This document shows positions 9,210 to 16,686 of a stretch of DNA of 64,000 nt, piece after piece (position 1 is the first letter of the stretch; each line of letters opens with the position of its first letter). A program made the position numbers and the translations under genes. The notes beneath the pieces are model-generated. The model was given only the letters and a program-made list of their open reading frames with translations, did no database searches and had not been told where the DNA came from. The stretch spans positions 35,502-99,501 of the forward strand of contig CAKZLI010000026.1 of assembly GCA_937125395.1 (NCBI GenBank). Direction: 5' to 3'. The stretch is from an uncultured Glaciecola sp. (GTDB lineage Bacteria > Pseudomonadota > Gammaproteobacteria > Enterobacterales > Alteromonadaceae).

Positions 9210-11459
9210 ATGATAAAAATCATTATACTCGGGCTAGCGGTGATTGGTGGGGCTAGTTTACTGGCGTCCAATCGATTTGACGATCAACCTGTTCTTGCGG
9301 GTGGATCTGCAAATGCTATGACAAGTGTTGCGGCGAGCAATCCACCCCAAATCGACATTAACATACAAGGCAGTACCGGATTGATTAATCATGCACCGAA
9401 TGTCGTGACGAATATTTTTCAGGTAGAAGAAGGCACATTGTTTTTTGACCATGTGCAGGCGGGTATGGCTAAATCGTATGTGGCAAGTCCGGTGATCAAT
9501 ACCAGTGTAGATATGCAAATTAGTGGGGTCGTTGAGCGAACTAGAGTAACCCAAACATTCGTCAATCATAGTAGTGACTGGGTGGATGCGACGTATGTAT
9601 TTCCAGTGCCTGTGGGGGCGGCCGTTGATGAATTGTTGATGACGATAGGTGCACGCAAAATTGAAGGGCAGATCCAAGAAAAGCAACAAGCCATTAAGAC
9701 CTTTAATGAAGCCAAACAAGCCGGGAAAAAAGCCAGTTTGGTGTTACAAAAACGGCCTAATTTGTTCACCAATAAAATAGCGAATATTGGACCGAATGAG
9801 CGCATCGAGATCAGTATTACCTATCAAAATATTGCACAGTATGCCGATGGTGAATACTCGGTACGTTTTCCGATGACGCTGGCTGAGCGTTATGCTGTTA
9901 TAGCTGATAGTGCTGTTGATACAGCAGGCGTAGCGGCAAAGGTTGAAGTAATTGACCCCTTGAATATGAAGCAACATGAGGTCGATTTTGTGTTGCGCCT
10001 AGAGACACAATCAAATGCGACACAAATCCATTCAACCACTCATTCAATAGAAAGCCAAGCGATAGAACAGGGTGTGTATGAAGTCATGTTGAGTCAGGAC
10101 ACGATTGCTAATCAAGATTTGGTGATCAAGTGGCGCAGTGCACAAGATAATGTGCCGGTAGTAGCGCATTATCAACAGCAAGTGCGAGATGCTGTCTATG
10201 GATTAGTGCATATTGTGCCGCCGCAAACGGTACCTGAATTGCAACCTAAGCATACTATTTTTGTATTGGACTCGTCTGGGTCAATGCATGGTACGGCGTT
10301 AACGCAAGCTGTCCAAGCCATAAGGGTTGGCTTGACTCAGTTAAATGAGGCGGATTCGTTTAATATTGTTGATTTTGATAGTGATGCAAGAGGCTTATGG
10401 GCAGAAGCTAAAACAGCAGATTGGCAACATTTGCAAGAGGCACAGACGTTTTTGGCTAATGTGGATTCTGATGGCGGCACAAATATCAGCGACGCGTTGC
10501 AGTTGTCGTTAACAACACTGACAGGGCCCGATGATCAGTTAACTCAAGTGATATTTATAACGGATGGCAGTATTGATAATGAAACGGCATTGATCCAACA
10601 AATTGCTGGCACGATTGGGCAGCGTCGCTTGTTTACGGTTGGGATTGGTGCTGCACCCAATGCCTTTTTTATGGAATACGCGGCGATGATGGGCAAGGGG
10701 ATATTTACCTATATTGATAATGTAGATGATGTGCAACACACCATGACGAGGTTATTTGCCAAACTCAATCATCCAGCTTTAACCGATTTACAGCTTATTT
10801 TGGGCGATGAATCTAGGTTGGAAGCACTCAAATCAATTGAGGTCTACCCCAAAGTGCTACCTGATATCTATCATGGTGAGCCTATCGTGTTGAGTTATCG
10901 TTATGCAGGCTATCTCGATACGATGTCTTCCGATCTTGAGGCGTTGATGGTCACGGGGCAAATGCGCGTGGCAGGAGAGGCGAAGACCATTCAGTTGCCG
11001 TTAACAGTTAATTTAATAGGGTCAGATCCAATTTATCAGCCCAAAGGATTAAATAAATTATGGGCGCGGGCCAAAATCAAAGAGATCACCACTTGGCCGT
11101 TTACCAATACCGAGTATTTGCCAGAAGATTTAGCGTCTATTATGCAAAACCAGATCACCGAAACGGCACTAGCTGCAAAAATTGTGAGTAAGTATACCGC
11201 TTTGGTTGCGGTAGATGTGACGCCAACCAAACCTATCAACATCCAAGCTAAAGAAGTGAATGTAGCAAATGCGAAAGCTGCGCACTTAAATCGTCAACGC
11301 CAAGCGAGCTTACAACAAGGGCAGTTACCACAAACAGCCACATCCATGGGGTTGTTATGGGTAATGGGTTGGATAGGCGTTTTTGGGTTAGTGGCTCGCT
11401 TTATTACTAAAGGCGCAGCGAATGGTGTGGTTAGTAACCAACATAAAGGACGTACATAG
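9210..11459 (+). CDS. Marine proteobacterial sortase target protein (VIT + vWA domains)
   Basis: A 749-residue surface-protein candidate. A weak N-terminal signal/anchor is followed by a VIT domain (about 90-220) and a vWA domain starting at FVLDSSGSMHG, which carries the DxSxS metal-binding (MIDAS) pattern. The C terminus has LPQTA at about residues 706-710, then a hydrophobic helix and a short tail with basic residues, i.e. a sortase signal. This is the layout of TIGR03788, commonly the only sortase substrate in its genome. AAGGGA precedes the ATG. The sortase gene begins one base after the stop. A role in adhesion or surface display is inferred from the domains. Confidence 0.92.
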   Translation: MIKIIILGLAVIGGASLLASNRFDDQPVLAGGSANAMTSVAASNPPQIDINIQGSTGLINHAPNVVTNIFQVEEGTLFFDHVQAGMAKSYVASPVINTSVDMQISGVVERTRVTQTFVNHSSDWVDATYVFPVPVGAAVDELLMTIGARKIEGQIQEKQQAIKTFNEAKQAGKKASLVLQKRPNLFTNKIANIGPNERIEISITYQNIAQYADGEYSVRFPMTLAERYAVIADSAVDTAGVAAKVEVIDPLNMKQHEVDFVLRLETQSNATQIHSTTHSIESQAIEQGVYEVMLSQDTIANQDLVIKWRSAQDNVPVVAHYQQQVRDAVYGLVHIVPPQTVPELQPKHTIFVLDSSGSMHGTALTQAVQAIRVGLTQLNEADSFNIVDFDSDARGLWAEAKTADWQHLQEAQTFLANVDSDGGTNISDALQLSLTTLTGPDDQLTQVIFITDGSIDNETALIQQIAGTIGQRRLFTVGIGAAPNAFFMEYAAMMGKGIFTYIDNVDDVQHTMTRLFAKLNHPALTDLQLILGDESRLEALKSIEVYPKVLPDIYHGEPIVLSYRYAGYLDTMSSDLEALMVTGQMRVAGEAKTIQLPLTVNLIGSDPIYQPKGLNKLWARAKIKEITTWPFTNTEYLPEDLASIMQNQITETALAAKIVSKYTALVAVDVTPTKPINIQAKEVNVANAKAAHLNRQRQASLQQGQLPQTATSMGLLWVMGWIGVFGLVARFITKGAANGVVSNQHKGRT

Positions 11460-11460
11460 T

Positions 11461-12081
11461 ATGATACCGCTCGGGCTAAAAGGGCATTGGCTAACTGCTG
11501 GCTTATTCTTTATTATTGCGGTTTGTTGGGGGCAAGCTGGGTATATTTATGCCAAGGCGCAGCTTGCACAATACTTGATATCCGATGCGTGGCAGCAAAG
11601 CATTGTCTCAGGTATGCCCGTTCGGCCTTGGGATTGGGCTGACACTTATCCAGTGGCTAAGCTGAGCATTAATCAAGCGCAACCACTGTATGTGTTGGCT
11701 GGAGCAAGTAACCGTAATTTAGCGTTCGGTCCAGTGTTGTTGAATGCCAATCTCGATGCTGTAGATGATGACAATACTACACATGCGAATAAGTCTCGGG
11801 CATTTAACATTGCAATTGCGGCACATCGAGATACGCACTTTGCGCTGTTACAAGATATCGAATATGGCGATGCCATCAGCCTTGATACAGGTAAAGGGTT
11901 ATTGAATTTTGTGGTGGATGATTTGTTAATTGTGGATGCAAAATATTTATCAGTATTGGATGTGGATGATAAACAAGTCATCACGCTGATTACTTGCTAT
12001 CCATTTGATGCGCTCAGCTCAACGACTCCGCTAAGGTATGTAGTGCGGGGTCGTAAAATAGCCAGTAATTCAAATATTTAA
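11461..12081 (+). CDS. Class GN (marine proteobacterial) sortase
   Basis: A 206-residue transpeptidase. The N-terminal membrane helix (about 11-30) leaves a periplasmic catalytic domain. The sortase triad is visible: H122 in AAHRDTHF, C179 in LITCYPF and R192 in PLRYVVRG. The start at 11461 sits one base after the substrate gene stop; an in-frame start at 11422 would overlap that gene and add residues unlike a signal anchor. It presumably cleaves LPQTA of its neighbour between Thr and Ala and joins the product to an unknown nucleophile. This is the TIGR03784 type, restricted to proteobacteria and linked to the pds genes. Confidence 0.93.
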   Translation: MIPLGLKGHWLTAGLFFIIAVCWGQAGYIYAKAQLAQYLISDAWQQSIVSGMPVRPWDWADTYPVAKLSINQAQPLYVLAGASNRNLAFGPVLLNANLDAVDDDNTTHANKSRAFNIAIAAHRDTHFALLQDIEYGDAISLDTGKGLLNFVVDDLLIVDAKYLSVLDVDDKQVITLITCYPFDALSSTTPLRYVVRGRKIASNSNI

Positions 12082-12160
12082 TCGGATTGGCGGCCCTTTT
12101 TTGTATGCCTATGTATGGCTATGATACCCTGTGGCTACAAATTTTGAATTGAATAGACAT

Positions 12161-12376
12161 ATGCACCAGATTAATCCAGCTAAACTTTTAAACAGTAAGT
12201 GGACAGCTGTCACCCCGCAAAATAAAGAAAAGCATTTTATCATTACCAAAATGAAGTTTACGGATGAGGGAGTGGTCGAGCTATGCCAAATTGAAGCTGT
12301 CATGTCCAAGCGACAGACAGATATTGATTGGCGTGATTTGAAAGATCCTGAACAGTGGCGTCAAGGCTGGAAATAA
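12161..12376 (+). CDS. Small Trp-rich protein (TIGR02450 type)
   Basis: A 71-residue protein, MHQINPAKLLNSKWTAVTPQ onward, with conserved tryptophans and the segment WRDLKDPEQWRQGW. This matches the TIGR02450 family of small Trp-rich proteins of unknown function, common in marine gammaproteobacteria. I prefer the ATG at 12161 because family members begin close to INPxKLLxSKWTA; a GTG at 12131 in frame would add ten residues. A strong hairpin terminator follows. Confidence 0.75.
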   Translation: MHQINPAKLLNSKWTAVTPQNKEKHFIITKMKFTDEGVVELCQIEAVMSKRQTDIDWRDLKDPEQWRQGWK

Positions 12377-12417
12377 AGAAGTAGAGAGGACCCGTTGTCG
12401 AACCAAGTTAAATAGAT

Positions 12418-12450
12418 AAAAAAGCCTTGTCGATGTACAAGGCTTTTTGT
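12418..12450. terminator. Bidirectional rho-independent terminator
   Basis: AAAGCCTTGT and ACAAGGCTTT form a perfect stem around CGATGT. It is flanked by an A tract on the left and a T tract on the right. It lies between the converging ends of the Trp-rich gene and mscL and can serve both. Confidence 0.8.
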
Positions 12451-12471
12451 TTTTGAGGGAAAATAGGCTAA

Positions 12472-12870
12472 CTATTTTTGTAAAAGATCGCGAATTTCAC
12501 CGAGTAACACTTCTTCTTTAGTTGGCTCTGGTGGCGCTTTAGGCGCTTCTTCTTCTTTTTTCTTCATGGAATTCATTGCTTTAATACCGACAAAGACTGC
12601 CATTGCGATAATCAAAAAATCAATTACGGTCTGAGCAAATTTACCCCATGAAATAACGACTGCAGGAGCACCATCGATTGACTCTTTAAGGACAAAGGCG
12701 AGATCGGTAAAATTCACGCCTCCCATAGCAAGTCCAATTGGTGGCATAATGATATCGGCGACGAGTGAGGCAATAATTTTACCAAAAGCGGCACCAATGA
12801 TGATACCGACAGCCATATCAACCACGTTCCCTTTCATCGCAAAATCTTTAAATTCTGATGCGAAGCTCAT
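12472..12870 (-). CDS. mscL: Large-conductance mechanosensitive channel MscL
   Basis: A 132-residue protein with the MscL N terminus ([20 protein letters not shown]) continuing into the first pore helix with [23 protein letters not shown]. The second helix follows at about 76-98, and a charged cytoplasmic helix ends in [15 protein letters not shown]. It is the homopentameric emergency valve that opens at extreme membrane tension. Length and topology are normal. The roughly 150-base upstream region holds two CTACAAATG direct repeats (from 12898 and 12929) and an 8-bp perfect inverted repeat (CTTAGGAA/TTCCTAAG, 12939-12959). Confidence 0.97.
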   Translation of the reverse strand: MSFASEFKDFAMKGNVVDMAVGIIIGAAFGKIIASLVADIIMPPIGLAMGGVNFTDLAFVLKESIDGAPAVVISWGKFAQTVIDFLIIAMAVFVGIKAMNSMKKKEEEAPKAPPEPTKEEVLLGEIRDLLQK

Positions 12871-12938
12871 ATTTGTTTCCTTATTATTTGTGTTTGCCTA
12901 CAAATGTGAACTAATGCACGTATCAGTCTACAAATGCG

Positions 12939-12959
12939 CTTAGGAATTCATTTCCTAAG
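12939..12959. repeat. 8-bp perfect inverted repeat between mscL and the HAD remnant
   Basis: CTTAGGAA, a five-base loop and TTCCTAAG. It lies downstream of the degenerate HAD gene and upstream of mscL, both leftward. It may be a terminator remnant or an operator; no long T run follows on the minus strand. Confidence 0.35.
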
Positions 12960-13017
12960 TTTAAGCGTAGACTAATAAAGAAAAAAATTACAAGTTACGC
13001 TTTTGAGACTTCAGAGA

Positions 13018-13458
13018 TTAAATTTTTGCATTTAGTTGATGGAGATCATCAACTTGTATCAGTGCTTGTTCGTATGACTGTTGCATTGTGAATTCATTTG
13101 GAAAAGCAACACACTTTACAGATGCAGAATGTGCAGCGAGTAAACCGGAATTAGAATCTTTAATAGCAAGACAATCAGAGGCATCTAACTGTAATATATC
13201 CAAACAATAATGGTAAACATCTCGGGATGTCGTTGATGCAAAAACAAGTTTTATATCATTTTGTTGTGCATAATCTCTGATCCATTTAACGCCAGGTCTA
13301 GCAGTGACGCTTCCAGATTCAAGTGCTTGATTGAATAAAGTTGTTATTAATTGATGGACCTGTCCTGCATCGACTCCAAGCGACGAAGTGTTAACGATGG
13401 TACCTATGCCACCAAATAAAATATATTGCGATATTATGTGAGAATGCAGGATCCGCAC
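13018..13458 (-). pseudogene. Degenerate HAD-family phosphatase-like gene
   Basis: A 146-residue reading frame related to beta-phosphoglucomutase-like HAD hydrolases. ILFGGIGTIVNT occupies the place of motif I (normally DxDGT), so both catalytic aspartates are replaced (D to G and D to I). Motif II appears as VFASTTSRD and the later acidic motif as IKDSNSG, with Lys in place of the first acidic residue. The cap domain is much shortened compared with usual members of about 220 residues. It sits in a patch of gene debris next to tRNA-Arg. It is either a decayed gene or a non-catalytic relative; loss of the nucleophile and the odd N terminus favour decay. Confidence 0.6.
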
Positions 13459-13485
13459 TTCAGCAGCGCTTTACAACAACTGTAA

Positions 13486-13689
13486 TGGTTCAACATAGAA
13501 GCAGGTACTATAAAAGAGGGCGATCGAGCCGATGTCGTGCTGATTGATCCTAACAAGGCAGTGTTCTTACGAAGGCAATGTACCACTACAATGGGTAAAT
13601 CACCTATAAATTTAATAAATGCGTTTACTGCTCTTGTTGTTGAAAGGGCGAATGATTTGGATTTGCCTGCCCCCTTTAAAGTTAAGTAA
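13486..13689 (+). pseudogene. C-terminal remnant of an amidohydrolase-like gene
   Basis: A 67-codon open stretch without a start codon, reading GTIKEGDRADVVLIDPNKA and ending at TAA 13687-13689. The pattern G-x-I-x-x-G-x-x-ADVV-x-x-D is the C-terminal beta-sandwich signature of amidohydrolases such as dihydroorotase-like enzymes. An in-frame stop lies just upstream and no catalytic domain is nearby, so only a tail survives. Part of the eroded region between mscL and tRNA-Arg. Confidence 0.5.
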
Positions 13690-13744
13690 CGATGCAAGCA
13701 TTTCGATAAAATATCTGTGTCACTTAATTTCTGTGTTCGAGTAT

Positions 13745-13978
13745 TTAACTTACTATTAAAAATGGAGTTATCGTTTTAATACGCATAGAAAGCCAAGTTT
13801 TATCGAGTTCATGTGACATTGCCTTTGCCCTAAAAGAGGCATCGCTACGATTTGAGGTTCTAAGTGACACTATTAAGCGTTTAGTGGTGTAGTATTGAGC
13901 TAAGTCAGAAGGTATGTATCTATTAAAATAGTAAACGTTACCTTTCAAATATGTATGTTTAGGGTGTATTTTTTGAGT
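13745..13978 (-). pseudogene. Integrase N-terminal stub (DUF6538-type) next to tRNA-Arg
   Basis: An open frame running leftward directly from the 3' end of tRNA-Arg. It reads HTYLKGNVYYFNRYIPSD and continues with QYYTTKRLIVSLRT and RAKAMSHELD. This is the N-terminal (DUF6538-like) region of tyrosine recombinases found on tRNA-integrated islands. It stops after about 75 residues, with no core-binding or catalytic domain. The position, immediately downstream of a tRNA and in the same direction, is classical for an island integrase. It is most likely the scar of an element that was mostly deleted. Confidence 0.7.
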
Positions 13979-13981
13979 AGA

Positions 13982-14058
13982 TGGCGCACCCGGCGCGATT
14001 CGAACGCGCGACCTTTGGCTTCGGAGGCCAACACTCTATCCAGCTGAGCTACGGGTGC
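13982..14058 (-). tRNA. tRNA-Arg (anticodon CCG)
   Basis: The complement begins GCACCCGTAGCTCAGC and ends GGGTGCGCCA. Acceptor (GCACCCG/CGGGTGC), D, anticodon (TTGGC-CTCCGAA-GCCAA) and T arms (CGCGC-GTTCGAAT-GCGCG) all close, and CCA is encoded. The anticodon is CCG. Total length 77. It is flanked downstream by the integrase stub, which marks it as an island attachment site. Confidence 0.96.
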
Positions 14059-14151
14059 AATTTGATATGCAATACTTCAGATAAAAGGTATCTCAAGGGC
14101 GTGCATAGTAGCAAAAATAAATAGGCATTTACAGCACCTTGTTGTGCTTAA

Positions 14152-14637
14152 TTAGCAACCCGTATCATAGACAGTTAGATTTGGTTGGCGTTTACGAACT
14201 TTGGGTTGCTGATAAACTAAATGACATTGTGAGGCGGGTTGAGCAATGTTAAATTCAGCAACCCCTCTGAGGCTAAGCGCAAAAGATTGCTCGGTGATTG
14301 ATTGTAATTGCCATTTGGAAATATCAATCTCTACCCACATAGCCAAATCATTTATATTTCTAATATTACCTGTCGGGTAACCATAGCGTATAGGCAGGGG
14401 TGTTTTACGATGGTTCGGGAGTAACACTTGGGTGTTATATTTATGCGCGATACGTCGTTGAATACTGTATTCATGCACCTTTAAATACCCTTTGCGAAGA
14501 TCCAATGTTAATTGTTGTAATTGTTTTTTTGCATAGCTTCCAGGTGAAAAAACAGCGCTAAAAATTAAACTATTCAATGCCACGACAATCGCAATCAATA
14601 TACTCAGTATAGTGATAAACATCCATTTGCGAGGCAT
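14152..14637 (-). CDS. Orphan MshA-like protein lacking a prepilin motif
   Basis: A 161-residue protein with one N-terminal membrane helix (about 7-30) and a C-terminal domain that resembles the MshA pilin encoded at 47172. Shared features are (K/R)YGYP, W-V-(D/E)-x-D, SL-x-G, the C-H-x-x-Y segment and a final Cys. It lacks the GFTLIE prepilin peptidase site of MshA; the N terminus reads MPRKWMFITILSILIAIVV. It may be a membrane-tethered relative of MSHA pilin, such as an assembly or regulatory decoy, or a diverging duplicate. It stands alone between tRNA-Arg and a GntR gene. Homology is by eye and functional ideas are inference. Confidence 0.6.
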   Translation of the reverse strand: MPRKWMFITILSILIAIVVALNSLIFSAVFSPGSYAKKQLQQLTLDLRKGYLKVHEYSIQRRIAHKYNTQVLLPNHRKTPLPIRYGYPTGNIRNINDLAMWVEIDISKWQLQSITEQSFALSLRGVAEFNIAQPASQCHLVYQQPKVRKRQPNLTVYDTGC

Positions 14638-14801
14638 GATAAATCCAGTTTAAATTTTAAAGTGGTAATATTATATATCGTAATGTTGGTTAATTTTAAG
14701 TCACAAATCGGACTTTTTATTGCTCATTTCCGCCTCATCAGTACTGAAGTCTATAAATTTCAATTTACTCGCTGAGTTTTATTCATCATACTTAACAATT
14801 A

Positions 14802-14815
14802 TATGATAAATCATA
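14802..14815. promoter_or_regulatory. Palindrome before the FadR-type regulator, candidate auto-operator
   Basis: TATGAT-AA-ATCATA lies six bases before the ATG at 14821. The left arm could double as a -10 hexamer. FadR-subfamily regulators bind short palindromes and often repress themselves. The assignment is inference from position. Confidence 0.3.
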
Positions 14816-14820
14816 ATTAA

Positions 14821-15519
14821 ATGAGTGTTTTCATGTCCCAAAATTTAACACAACAGTTGACTCATACCCTCGGGGAGGCCATCGTTAAAGGTGAATACCC
14901 AATTGGTAAAGGCATGCCTTCTGAAGCTGTACTGTGTGTGCAATATGAGATTAGCAGAAGTGCTACGCGTGAAGCGGTCAAAATGTTATCAGCAAAGGGG
15001 TTAATATCATCAAGACCTAAGCAGGGGATCACCGTCAACCCTGAGTCACAGTGGAACTTGTTTGACACGGATGTATTGGGTTGGATTTTAAAAAGCAAAC
15101 CATCCTTACATTTATTAAAAGAGTTTACTCAAGTGCGCTTTGGTATTGAGCCGTTGGCCGCAAAATTAGCCGCACAAAATGCCACTCCTGAACAAATCAA
15201 TCATATTGAAGATGCATTACATCGTATTGCACAATCACAAGCCGGTTTGGAAGATGAACTGGATGCACATATTAATTTTTTGAATATGATTTTAGTGGCC
15301 AGTGGTAATCGATTTTTTATTCAATTGACACAGTTTGTCAATGCCGCCCTGCGCGTGAGCATCCGCTATACCAATAACGTTAAAGGCGTCTCTAATACGG
15401 ATGTGACTTTTCACCTTAAAGTATTTGAAGCTATCAAACAAGGCGATGCAAACACTGCTCAAACTTTGGTATCTGACGTGTTGATTGATGCATTAGCCCT
15501 GATTGAATCTCGCTTATAA
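14821..15519 (+). CDS. GntR-family (FadR subfamily) transcriptional regulator
   Basis: A 232-residue DNA-binding protein. The GntR winged helix (about 10-78) shows the usual PSEAVLCVQYEISRSATREAV-like recognition region. An all-helical FCD ligand domain (about 95-225) contains the E/D-x-D-x-x-(H/F) type metal/effector pocket (DELDAHINF) and HLKVFEAIKQGD. Members sense carboxylated sugars or organic acids. No catabolic genes flank it, so the ligand cannot be named. Two close starts, 14821 and 14833, are possible; neither has a clear ribosome-binding site. A palindrome sits just upstream. Confidence 0.88.
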   Translation: MSVFMSQNLTQQLTHTLGEAIVKGEYPIGKGMPSEAVLCVQYEISRSATREAVKMLSAKGLISSRPKQGITVNPESQWNLFDTDVLGWILKSKPSLHLLKEFTQVRFGIEPLAAKLAAQNATPEQINHIEDALHRIAQSQAGLEDELDAHINFLNMILVASGNRFFIQLTQFVNAALRVSIRYTNNVKGVSNTDVTFHLKVFEAIKQGDANTAQTLVSDVLIDALALIESRL

Positions 15520-15520
15520 C

Positions 15521-16684
15521 TTACTTTGCACTCACGCCTTGTTTATACAATGCTAATGCTTCATCCGGTTGTTGTTGCTGTGCTTTGATCTCGGCTAGTA
15601 ACAAAATGTCATCTTGTTGTTGGCGATGCTCTAATGCCTGATTAACCGCTTTTTCGGCAAGAATGTGATCGCCTGAATGAAATGCCAAATGCGCCAGCAC
15701 AGAGTATAATTCGCCGTTTTCACTGTCTTTTTTGATCCACTTTTCTAGTAATTTAATACTCGCAGTAGGTTGAGGTAATTGCAGTGACTTAAACAAAGTT
15801 AACAATGCCGGTTGTGGACCTGACTTCTGGGTGCTGACCAAGGCTTTTTCAGCTTCTTGATGCATCCCTTGGGCGATCAACTGTGCAATGTATGCTTGTT
15901 GGTGAGTTAGATCTTTTTTCTGTCCGCGGGGTAATTTTTGCCATTCTTGTATTAGCTCGTTAGCCCCTTCTTTATTTGCAATCTCTGCAAAATCTCCTTG
16001 AGATGCCATGCCAGACCAATGTGCGTAGCGATCACCTAGTGGTTTTTTCCAACCACTGTCGAGTTTTTCACGGAGTGTATGCCATTGATCTGTCGCCGCT
16101 AATGCACCTGCCCAGACTTCAATTACATTCGGTTTTTGTTGCTGTGCATGCGTTAAACTTTCGATGATGGTTAGCGCTTCAGCGCCATGCTGTTGGCCAA
16201 TTTCAAAACGAGCCATGTTAAGCTTTGCAGCAAGTTCACTGCCAGGGACTGCTGCAGCTTGCTGCCAATACCCTAAAGCTTGTTCGGTATTACCTTGTTT
16301 AGCCTCTACATCAGCTAACGCTAATAAATTTAGCCCATCAAAGTTAGCGTTTGCGATTTTGCCTAATGACTTGCGAGCAGCACCTAAGTCTCCCTCTGCA
16401 AGTGCTTGCATACCGCTGGTAAAGAAACGCTGACGACGACGCTCACCCCAGCCTCCTAACCAATGTCTTGAACCGGTTATAGCGCCAACCACACGCTTAA
16501 TAATCCATTCGATGATCAAAAATCCAATCACCGCAAAAAACACCATAACACCCAAACTCACCACACTCATCTCTATGGTGGTATGTTTTAGGGCGATTAA
16601 CACGTAGCCTTTTTCGCCAACTAAACTAGGTCCTGCAAATAACCCAATGACCAAAAAAACTAACAACAGTATTATTCTGATCAT
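15521..16684 (-). CDS. hemY: HemY-like TPR membrane protein
   Basis: A 387-residue protein of the HemY family found downstream of hemX in gammaproteobacteria; its precise role in haem synthesis is unresolved. Two N-terminal membrane helices (about 3-20 and 40-62) precede the segment SRHWLGGWGERRRQRFF and a helical repeat (TPR-like) region to the end. The start is two bases after the hemX stop. It is last in the run cyaY-esterase-hemC-hemD-hemX-hemY. This is not the protoporphyrinogen oxidase called HemY in Bacillus. Confidence 0.9.
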   Translation of the reverse strand: MIRIILLLVFLVIGLFAGPSLVGEKGYVLIALKHTTIEMSVVSLGVMVFFAVIGFLIIEWIIKRVVGAITGSRHWLGGWGERRRQRFFTSGMQALAEGDLGAARKSLGKIANANFDGLNLLALADVEAKQGNTEQALGYWQQAAAVPGSELAAKLNMARFEIGQQHGAEALTIIESLTHAQQQKPNVIEVWAGALAATDQWHTLREKLDSGWKKPLGDRYAHWSGMASQGDFAEIANKEGANELIQEWQKLPRGQKKDLTHQQAYIAQLIAQGMHQEAEKALVSTQKSGPQPALLTLFKSLQLPQPTASIKLLEKWIKKDSENGELYSVLAHLAFHSGDHILAEKAVNQALEHRQQQDDILLLAEIKAQQQQPDEALALYKQGVSAK

Positions 16685-16686
16685 GA

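Noticed and set aside
9258..9719. A 153-codon minus-strand frame inside the sortase substrate gene
   Set aside because: It lies wholly inside a well-supported gene, has no ribosome site and gives a Cys/His-rich composition without domains.
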